From the NCBI GenBank assembly GCA_964583605.1, contig CAZOWL010000110.1, positions 1 through 12,410 on the forward strand: DNA of 12,410 nt. Reading direction: 5' to 3'. The position numbers and the translations under genes were made by a program. A model generated the notes under the pieces. It was not told the origin of the DNA. It worked only from the letters and a program-made list of their open reading frames with translations, and did no database searches. This DNA is from CAZOWL01 sp964583605 (GTDB lineage: Bacteria > Pseudomonadota > Gammaproteobacteria > Chromatiales > Chromatiaceae). Of the stretch, positions 6,800 to 12,410 are shown piece after piece. How positions within the stretch are numbered: position 1 is the stretch's first letter; each line of letters opens with the position of its first letter.

Positions 6800-7135
6800 T
6801 TAGAGCCAATCCGGGCGGGACGAACCGAACAGGCGGGGAACCTCGTGAGCCCCGTCGCGACCTCCGGTAACCGGGGCCCAAGTAGGCACTCCGCCTCGAT
6901 CGCGCACGGCAAGGACACGGACCAGGGCTCCCGCATCGCGGAAACGCTCTCGGATATAGGCGACGGTGCCGCTGTCGGCGCCACGCTCGATCGTGACCGT
7001 CTCGCCACTGAAGAGCCAATCGACGGCGGCATCCGACAGGCCGAACAGACCCTGGATCCGTTCCCGCGCGGTTGCGGGGTCCGTCCCGGGAATCAGATCT
7101 CCGGTGAACTGGATGTCGAAGCGAGCATGATGCAT
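6800..7135 (-). CDS. Small hypothetical protein with a membrane-protein N-terminal-type module
   Basis: A 111-residue protein with no membrane segment. Residues 4-75 (ARFDIQFTGDLIPGTDP..., LFGLSDAAVDWLFSGETVTIERGADSGTVAYIRERFRDAGALVRV) resemble a module that I recall at the N-terminus of assorted proteobacterial membrane proteins, with the pattern F-I-F-G-L-PG-DP, a LFSG turn and a closing AGA-V. I cannot name the family. Residues 76-111 look like a linker rich in Gly, Pro and Arg. The ATG at 7135 gives a natural start but no clear ribosome site precedes it. The TAA stop at 6800-6802 is in the same frame as the downstream PsiE-like coding region, so one base substitution would join the two into a module-plus-membrane protein. 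Its coding status rests on module resemblance and frame length. Confidence 0.6.
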   Translation of the reverse strand: MHHARFDIQFTGDLIPGTDPATARERIQGLFGLSDAAVDWLFSGETVTIERGADSGTVAYIRERFRDAGALVRVLAVRDRGGVPTWAPVTGGRDGAHEVPRLFGSSRPDWL

Positions 7136-7501
7136 GGGCAGGATCGCCGGCCTGGTGGCCGCTCTGTTCGTCGGTCCTTGGAATTGCGCTTGCGAATCAG
7201 GGCTTGCGCCCTAGGTACCCTTGGTCACCTACCGGCGCAGTGCGCCCGTCACCTCTACACACCCGAAGCTCTGGGCGCGGCTAGCGACATTCTACCGCAT
7301 GCCGCCCGGTTATTCGTGGAAACGGCTCGCCGGGGCCCCATTCTTCCAGGCGAAGACGCTTGATTGAACCGCGACGGCGCGGAAATCGCAATCGATCCCA
7401 GTCATCACTGACGTCGCACTGGTCATTTACGTTGGCACGATGGCCGACTATCATTAGAGGTTATTTTTCTTGATCTCTACCTCCGACTGGAGGCCTTCCA
7501 C
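7136..7501. other. Intergenic region between the small hypothetical gene and guaB
   Basis: This 366-base stretch separates divergent genes. I see no supportable coding region, although a long frame covers it on the plus strand with no family resemblance. It holds the guaB promoter (7426-7454) and the guaB ribosome site TGGAGG (7488-7493). On the minus strand TAGAAT (7294-7289) could be a -10 for the leftward genes, but no matching -35 was found. The usual gammaproteobacterial neighbour xseA is not here. Confidence 0.5.
7426..7454 (+). promoter_or_regulatory. Likely sigma70 promoter of guaBA
   Basis: TTTACG (7426-7431, four of six to TTGACA) and TATCAT (7449-7454, five of six to TATAAT) are separated by 17 bases. 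Transcription would start near 7461, in an AT-richer patch (TTATTTTTCT), giving a leader of about 40 bases before the guaB ATG at 7502. No PurR-type operator was recognised with confidence. Confidence 0.5.
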
Positions 7502-8974
7502 ATGCGCCTGATCCAGGAAGCCCTGACCTTCGACGATGTCCTCCTGATCCCTGCCCACTCACGGGTCGTGCCGAAGGACACCGACCTCACGACGCGACTG
7601 ACCCGTGACATCGAGCTCAAGATCCCCTTGGTCTCGGCGGCGATGGATACGGTCACAGAGGCCCGTTTGGCGATCGCGCTGGCGCTGGAGGGCGGAATCG
7701 GCATCGTCCACAAGAACATGAGCATCGAGCGTCAGGCCCGTGAGGTGCTAGCGGTCAAGAAGTACGAGAGCGGCATCATCCGCAATCCGATCACGGTCGC
7801 CCCGGGAATCAGCGTGGGGGAGGTCATGCAGATCACCCGGGCCCACAACATCTCCGGCGTACCGGTAACCGAAGGCGGCAAATTGGTTGGCATCGTCACC
7901 GGACGCGACCTGCGCTTCGAGACACGGCTCGACGAGCCGGTCGCCAGCATCATGACGCCGCGGGACCGACTAGTCACGGTGCGCGAGGGCGCGAGCCAGG
8001 AGGAGATCCTGGGCCTGCTGCACAAGCACCGCATCGAGAAGGTGTTGGTTGTCAATGACAACGACCGATTCGAGCTGCGCGGTCTGATCACCGTGAAAGA
8101 CATCCAGAAGGCCAAGGACTTCCCGAAGGCCTCCCGCGATGCCCAGGAGCGGCTGCGCGTCGGGGCTGCCGTGAGCGTCGGCGCCGACAACGACGAGCGT
8201 ATCGCCGCCCTCGTTGAGGCCGGTGTCGATGTCCTCGTCGTCGACACGGCGCACGGACACGCGCAGGGCGTGCTCGACCGCGTCACCTGGATCAAACGGC
8301 ACTTTCCCGATGTGCAGGTCATCGGCGGCAATATCGCTACCGCGGCAGCCGCCCAGGCCCTCGCCGAGGCCGGGGCCGACGCCGTCAAGGTCGGCATCGG
8401 ACCCGGCTCGATCTGCACGACACGCATCGTTGCGGGTGTCGGCGTGCCCCAAATCACCGCAGTGGCAAACGTCAGCGAGGCCCTTGAAGGCACGGGTATT
8501 CCGCTGATCGCCGACGGTGGGCTGCGCTACTCGGGCGACGTCGCCAAGGTGATCGCCGCCGGCGCCCACAGCGCGATGATCGGGGGGCTCTTTGCCGGCA
8601 CCGACGAGGCCCCAGGCGAGGTGGAGATCTATCAGGGCCGCTCTTACAAGTCCTATCGCGGCATGGGCTCGCTCGCGGCCATGGGCAGCAAAGAGGGCTC
8701 GAGCGACCGCTACTTCCAGGACGATGTCGAGAAAGAGAAGCTGGTGCCGGAAGGCATCGAGGGCCGCGTCCCCTATAAGGGCAGTGTGATCAACGTCATC
8801 CAGCAGCTCGTCGGTGGGCTGCGCTCGAGCATGGGGTATACGGGCTGCGCCAATATCCAGGAGATGCGCACCAAGCCAGAATTCGTCCGTGTAAGCACTG
8901 CAGGGGTGCGCGAGTCGCATGTCCACGACGTGCAGATCACCAAGGAAGCACCGAACTATCGCATCGACACCTGA
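7502..8974 (+). CDS. guaB: IMP dehydrogenase GuaB
   Basis: GuaB oxidises IMP to XMP with NAD+, the first committed step of guanine nucleotide synthesis, as a cytoplasmic tetramer. The 490-residue protein has the family length. It opens with EALTFDDVLLIPAHS and carries a paired CBS (Bateman) insertion at about 93-205, which senses nucleotides in this family. It then shows VVDTAHGH (247-253), IGGNIAT (274-280) and the IMP loop GPGSICTTRI with catalytic C305. IADGGLRYSGD (336-346) follows, then the flap segment SYKSYRGMGSLAAM and SSDRYFQ containing the catalytic Arg (R403), and the closing ESHVHDVQITKEAPNYR. The ATG is set by TGGAGG 8 bases upstream. guaA follows after 9 bases, so they form an operon. 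All key residues are present. Confidence 0.98.
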   Translation: MRLIQEALTFDDVLLIPAHSRVVPKDTDLTTRLTRDIELKIPLVSAAMDTVTEARLAIALALEGGIGIVHKNMSIERQAREVLAVKKYESGIIRNPITVAPGISVGEVMQITRAHNISGVPVTEGGKLVGIVTGRDLRFETRLDEPVASIMTPRDRLVTVREGASQEEILGLLHKHRIEKVLVVNDNDRFELRGLITVKDIQKAKDFPKASRDAQERLRVGAAVSVGADNDERIAALVEAGVDVLVVDTAHGHAQGVLDRVTWIKRHFPDVQVIGGNIATAAAAQALAEAGADAVKVGIGPGSICTTRIVAGVGVPQITAVANVSEALEGTGIPLIADGGLRYSGDVAKVIAAGAHSAMIGGLFAGTDEAPGEVEIYQGRSYKSYRGMGSLAAMGSKEGSSDRYFQDDVEKEKLVPEGIEGRVPYKGSVINVIQQLVGGLRSSMGYTGCANIQEMRTKPEFVRVSTAGVRESHVHDVQITKEAPNYRIDT

Positions 8975-8983
8975 TCCACCTCG

Positions 8984-10564
8984 ATGACCGCCCGAGACAT
9001 CCACGCCGATCGCATCCTGATCCTGGACTTCGGCTCCCAGTACACCCAGCTCATTGCCCGGCGCGTCCGCGAGGCAGGCGTCTACTGCGAGCTTCATCCC
9101 CACGACCTTGGGCCCGAGGCGATCCGAGACTTTGCCGCCAAGGGCATCATCCTCTCAGGGAGCCCCAGATCCGTTCACGCGGACGACACAGCACCGCTCG
9201 ACCCGCTGGTGTTCGAGCTCGGCATACCGGTGCTCGGCATCTGCTATGGGATGCAGGTGATGGCCGCGATGCTCGGCGGCCGGGTCGCTACGTCCAGACA
9301 TAAGGAGTACGGCTACGCCCAGGTCCGCGCCCGCGGTCACTCGCGGCTGCTACGCAATATCGAAGACCATACGAGTCCCGAGGGTCATGGCCTGCTCGAT
9401 GTCTGGATGAGCCACGGCGATCGGGTCGAGGCCCTACCGCCCGGCTTCGCCGTCATCTGCGAAACGGCCAATGCCCCATTCGCCGGCATCGCCGATGAGT
9501 CGCGCGGCCTCTACGGCCTGCAGTTTCACCCCGAGGTGACTCATACACGGCAGGGCCAACGGATCCTAGAGCGCTTCGTGCACGAGATCTGCCACTGCGG
9601 AGAGGCCTGGACGCCTGCCAACATCATCGCCGAAAGCCTCGAGCGGATACGCGCTGCGGTCGGCTCCGACCAGGTGCTGCTTGGCCTCTCAGGGGGCGTC
9701 GACTCCTCCGTCGTCGCGGCCTTACTGCACAGGGCCATCGGCGAGCAGCTCACTTGCGTCTTCGTCGACAACGGCCTGCTCCGCCTTGACGAGGGAGATC
9801 AGGTGATGCGCACCTTCGCCCGCCACATGGGGGTCCGGGTGATCCGTGTCGATGCCGAGCGGCGTTTCCTTGACCGACTGCGCGGCATCGAGGACCCGGA
9901 GCAGAAGCGGAAGGTCATCGGCAACACCTTCGTCGATGTCTTCGACGAGGAGGCCGGCAAGCTCGCCGACGTTCGATGGCTCGCCCAGGGCACCATCTAC
10001 CCGGATGTCATCGAGTCGGCCGGCGCCGCGACCGGCAAGGCGAACGTGATCAAATCCCACCACAATGTCGGTGGGCTTCCGGAGCAGATGAATCTGCAGC
10101 TCCTCGAGCCGTTGCGCGAGCTCTTCAAGGATGAGGTGCGACGCATCGGCATCGAGCTCGGCTTGCCGTCTGAGATGGTCCACCGCCACCCCTTTCCGGG
10201 GCCCGGCCTCGGCGTGCGGATCCTTGGCGAGGTCGACAAAGCCGCGGCCGACACGCTACGCCTCGCCGACCAGATCTTCATCGATGAGCTACACAGTGCC
10301 GGGCTCTACGAGCAGGTGTCCCAGGCCTTTGCTGTCTATCTTCCCGTGCGCTCGGTCGGCGTCGTCGGAGACAATCGCCAGTACGAGCCCGTGATCGCGC
10401 TCCGTGCCGTGGAGACCATCGACTTCATGACCGCACGTTGGGCACATCTGCCCTATGATTTTCTCGATGCGGTGTGCCGCCGGATCGTCAACGAGGTCAG
10501 CGGGATCTCCAGGGTCGTTTACGACATCACCGGCAAGCCACCCGGGACCATCGAGTGGGAGTAG
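8984..10564 (+). CDS. guaA: GMP synthase (glutamine-hydrolysing) GuaA
   Basis: GuaA converts XMP to GMP using ATP and glutamine-derived ammonia, completing the step begun by GuaB. The 526-residue protein is nearly identical in length to E. coli GuaA (525). The N-terminal class I amidotransferase (about 10-205) has nucleophile C87 in GICYGMQ and H182/E184 in LQFHPEV. The ATP-pyrophosphatase domain begins with the PP-loop LSGGVDSS (235-242). The C-terminal dimerisation domain includes HRHPFPGPGLGVRILGEV and ends VYDITGKPPGTIEWE, the XMP-binding tail. The ATG at 8984 lies 9 bases after the guaB stop and lacks a strong ribosome site, suggesting translational coupling. It is intact, unlike the related amidotransferase fragment at 5072-5413. 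It converges on hprK with a 32-base gap and no clear terminator hairpin. Confidence 0.98.
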   Translation: MTARDIHADRILILDFGSQYTQLIARRVREAGVYCELHPHDLGPEAIRDFAAKGIILSGSPRSVHADDTAPLDPLVFELGIPVLGICYGMQVMAAMLGGRVATSRHKEYGYAQVRARGHSRLLRNIEDHTSPEGHGLLDVWMSHGDRVEALPPGFAVICETANAPFAGIADESRGLYGLQFHPEVTHTRQGQRILERFVHEICHCGEAWTPANIIAESLERIRAAVGSDQVLLGLSGGVDSSVVAALLHRAIGEQLTCVFVDNGLLRLDEGDQVMRTFARHMGVRVIRVDAERRFLDRLRGIEDPEQKRKVIGNTFVDVFDEEAGKLADVRWLAQGTIYPDVIESAGAATGKANVIKSHHNVGGLPEQMNLQLLEPLRELFKDEVRRIGIELGLPSEMVHRHPFPGPGLGVRILGEVDKAAADTLRLADQIFIDELHSAGLYEQVSQAFAVYLPVRSVGVVGDNRQYEPVIALRAVETIDFMTARWAHLPYDFLDAVCRRIVNEVSGISRVVYDITGKPPGTIEWE

Positions 10565-10596
10565 TAGCCAGCACGCAAAGATCCAGCCCTCGGGCG

Positions 10597-11547
10597 CTAC
10601 GGCTCGCCGATGCGGCTCGCGCGCTCCTCCGCCATGCGTTCGCGCAGACGCTGCTCCATTAGACGCGAGGTGTCGACGCCGAGGTCTTTGAGCTTCTGAT
10701 TGAGCGCCGCAGCCTCGACGAGGGTGCCGACATTTCGGCCCGGGCGCACTGGAATCGTCAGATGCGTGATTGCCACATCCAAGATCGAGAGACTCGACTC
10801 GTCGAGTCCCGTCCGGTCGTATTGGGCCCTCGCATCCCAGTCCACGAGGGTAATGGCCAAGGTGATGCGTTTCTTGGGCAGGACCGCAGCCACCCCGTAG
10901 AGCATCCGGATATCGATGATGCCGAGTCCGCGGGCTTCCATGTGATAGGGGAGGAGCTCGGTGGCCCGCCCGACCAGGACAGACTCGCCGAGGCATTTGA
11001 TCATCACCATATCGTCGGCGACCAGATGGAAGCCGCGGCGGATGAGCTCGAGGGCACACTCGCTCTTGCCGACGGCGCTGTCGCCGAGCAACAGCACGCC
11101 GATGTCATGGATATCCATCAGAACGCCGTGCAACGCGGTCTCGGGTGCGAACTCCGCATCGAGATGCTCCCAAAGTCGCTTGTTGAGCTTCGTCGTCGTA
11201 TGCGGGCAGGACAGTGCGGGGACTCCTTTCGCCTCGGCACCCTCGATGACGACATCCGGGGCTTGCCGGCCATTGGTCACGATGAGACAGGGCACGTCGC
11301 CGGCCAAGATGCGAAGCAGGTTGTCCATCAAATCACGCGAATCGCGGTGTCCCTCAATGTAGGACACCTCGCCGTTGCCGAGCACCTGGATACGCTCGTG
11401 CCGAAAGGCGTCGAAGTAGCCGGTCAGCTCGAGTGCTGGGCGGTTCAGCTCGGGGGAGAGTATCTGGCGCTGGAGACCAGGCTCGCCAGCGAGGAGATGT
11501 AGCCCAAGCGCAGGATCCTCGAGCAGATTGGCGACTGTTGTCGTCAT
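10597..11547 (-). CDS. hprK: HPr kinase/phosphorylase HprK
   Basis: HprK phosphorylates a seryl residue of the phosphocarrier HPr (or its NPr-like relatives) using ATP and reverses this by phosphorolysis, linking PTS activity to metabolic state. From the ATG at 11547 the protein has 316 residues, the family norm. Landmarks are the N-terminal domain (about 1-130), H140 just before the core, the P-loop GDSAVGKS (155-162), VADDM (176-180, D178/D179), the HprK signature MEARGLGIIDIRMLYG (203-218) and RPGRNV (268-273) before the C-terminal helices. The frame is open a further 50 codons upstream, but MTTTVANLLED is a natural start with GAGAG 8 bases before it. In many proteobacteria hprK lies with ptsN and rapZ near rpoN; here it stands between convergent guaA and a TldD/PmbA-type gene. 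No sugar PTS genes are in view. Confidence 0.95.
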   Translation of the reverse strand: MTTTVANLLEDPALGLHLLAGEPGLQRQILSPELNRPALELTGYFDAFRHERIQVLGNGEVSYIEGHRDSRDLMDNLLRILAGDVPCLIVTNGRQAPDVVIEGAEAKGVPALSCPHTTTKLNKRLWEHLDAEFAPETALHGVLMDIHDIGVLLLGDSAVGKSECALELIRRGFHLVADDMVMIKCLGESVLVGRATELLPYHMEARGLGIIDIRMLYGVAAVLPKKRITLAITLVDWDARAQYDRTGLDESSLSILDVAITHLTIPVRPGRNVGTLVEAAALNQKLKDLGVDTSRLMEQRLRERMAEERASRIGEP

Positions 11548-11606
11548 GTAATGAGCTCTCGCATGAAATAAGCGGTGGCACAGGAACCACTCGCGGTCAG
11601 GCAGCC

Positions 11607-11624
11607 GGGCTGGGGCCCCGGCCC
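11607..11624. repeat. GC-rich palindrome in the hprK upstream region
   Basis: GGGCTGGGGCCCCGGCCC is self-complementary except for one T/G pair, which could still pair as a wobble in RNA. It lies in the 266-base gap between the stop of the TldD/PmbA-type gene and the hprK start, with no T-run after it. It could slow transcription between the two genes or be a binding site; there is no further evidence. The gap otherwise shows no gene, only a short direct repeat GCGCCAGGG (11737-11745 and 11750-11758). Confidence 0.3.
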
Positions 11625-11813
11625 ATGACACGCCGCGTTGGGCCGACGGCAGGCCGCCCAGCGAAGGCGTCTCGTGGGGCCTGGTCCCTCGGTCCAACCC
11701 GCCACGGGCTGTACCACGGCAACCAGCCGCAGCGTGCGCCAGGGGTGCCGCGCCAGGGCCACCGGCCGTGGAACCGTTTCAGTCGCTCCGCCGCTCCGCA
11801 TCCAAATCTCGGC

Positions 11814-12410
11814 TTACAGGGCCAGGTCCAGACCACTGACGAGCATGCCTGGCAACAGCGCGCTGCCCGTCGAACGCCCACCATAGGTGTCGGCCGACAA
11901 CAATAGCTCCCGCTCGCGGGTGAGGCCCTCGAGTCGATCGCCGAGCAAGTGGTAGAGGGAATCGTCGAAGCGCATCACAGATAAAGGGGCCACGATCTCG
12001 CCGTGCTCGACCCAGAACGTGGCGAACCGCGTCATGCCGGTCACCCGGCAGTCGTTGCGATCAGACCAGTTGCAGTACCAAAGGTTACTGATGTAAAGCC
12101 CTTCTCCGAGGCGGGAGACGGCCTCTTCGACCGGGATATTCCCCGGTGCAAGGGCGAGGGACTCAGGGGTCCCGCACGCCGCATTGACCGGCACATCGTA
12201 CTCTTGCCCGTCGCGCGCATCGACCAGACAGTCGACGAAGCAACCCCCGTGGATCAAGGCCACTTGAGGCGGTTTGACAAAGGCCTCGTCTGTAAAGCTC
12301 GGCACAAGTCCGCGGGCATGCTCTTCGCCAAGATCGACGATGGGACTGAAGGTCCGCTCGCCGCGCACCAGACGCAGGAGGGGTGTTTGGGACGTACGGT
12401 GGCTCTTCAG
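11814..12410 (-). CDS. TldD/PmbA family protein, C-terminal part (runs off the window)
   Basis: The frame is open from the TAA at 11814-11816 to the end of the window, so only the last 198 residues are seen and the start lies outside. A GTG at 12368 is just an internal valine. The C-terminal pattern is that of the TldD/PmbA (TldE) superfamily: SNLWYCNWSDRNDCRVTGMTRFATFWVEHGEIVAPLSVMRFDDSLYHLLGD, then YGGRSTGSALLPGMLVSGLDLAL, with the TFWVE-GEI strand and the S-LPG--V end. It lacks the GDYSRGA-type motif of E. coli PmbA and looks like the third, TldD-related group, so no symbol is given. TldD/TldE pairs act as cytoplasmic proteases on peptides such as microcin B17 precursors; the role of this third group is not established. 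Any HExxxH metal motif would be outside the window. Confidence 0.85.
   Translation of the reverse strand: MKSHRTSQTPLLRLVRGERTFSPIVDLGEEHARGLVPSFTDEAFVKPPQVALIHGGCFVDCLVDARDGQEYDVPVNAACGTPESLALAPGNIPVEEAVSRLGEGLYISNLWYCNWSDRNDCRVTGMTRFATFWVEHGEIVAPLSVMRFDDSLYHLLGDRLEGLTRERELLLSADTYGGRSTGSALLPGMLVSGLDLAL

Noticed and set aside
6776..7363. Plus-strand frame of 195 codons before guaB
   Set aside because: No recognisable motif, and it covers the small hypothetical gene in antisense; no ribosome site at its start.
7432..7447. TTGGCACGATGGCCGA as a sigma54 promoter for guaB
   Set aside because: The GG element resembles TGGCAC but the downstream TTGCA/GC element is missing at the required spacing; the sigma70 hexamers fit better.
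7970..9103. Long minus-strand open frame (377 codons) opposite guaB and guaA
   Set aside because: It is antisense to conserved guaBA with all motifs intact; the translation is Asp/Gly/Ala-rich shadow sequence.
10565..10596. Bidirectional terminator between guaA and hprK
   Set aside because: Only a weak, imperfect GC-rich pairing and no T-run on either strand.
11548..11697. 50-codon N-terminal extension of HprK
   Set aside because: It is not part of the HprK family and starts without a ribosome site; the ATG at 11547 gives the normal length.

Overview
The window is GC-rich and gene-dense. Its content is that of an ordinary gammaproteobacterial chromosome: SrkA, PhoR/PhoB, PsiE, GuaB/GuaA, an HPr kinase and a TldD/PmbA-type protein. 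The gene set and the style of the proteins suggest a Chromatiales-like (purple sulfur bacterium type) gammaproteobacterium. That placement is inferred from recalled family resemblance and is not tested. I see no rRNA, tRNA, CRISPR array, transposase, phage gene or integrase.

Left part (1-4282). srkA, a stress-response kinase, runs rightward and may be leaderless. It converges on the leftward phoB-phoR operon, whose two genes overlap by 4 bases (ATGA). Upstream of phoB is a well-formed PhoB-type promoter: an 18-base Pho box, a 10-base gap, then TAAAAT. This implies autoregulation of the phosphate-starvation system. A rightward metallo-beta-lactamase-fold hydrolase diverges from phoB, and the Pho box lies in the gap between them.

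Middle part (4283-7501). A short intergenic stretch carries an imperfect inverted repeat of the accgcaaag type. Next comes a NUDIX (ADP-ribose pyrophosphatase-like) gene, followed closely by a broken class I glutamine amidotransferase: it has an in-frame TAG at codon 20 and lacks its catalytic C-terminal half. Facing these on the minus strand are a DUF502 membrane protein, a PsiE-like membrane protein and a small soluble-module protein. The last two lie in one reading frame separated by a single TAA, and the PsiE part has no convincing start codon.

Right part (7502-12410). guaB and guaA form a compact purine operon (IMP to XMP to GMP) behind a recognisable sigma70-type promoter. They converge on hprK (HPr kinase/phosphorylase), which here sits away from the usual ptsN/rapZ neighbours. 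Upstream of hprK is the C-terminal part of a TldD/PmbA-family protein that runs off the window.

I found no convincing undescribed system. The best leads are the Pho-box architecture between phoB and the MBL hydrolase, the one-frame split of the small module and PsiE, and the decayed amidotransferase next to an extended DUF502 tail.
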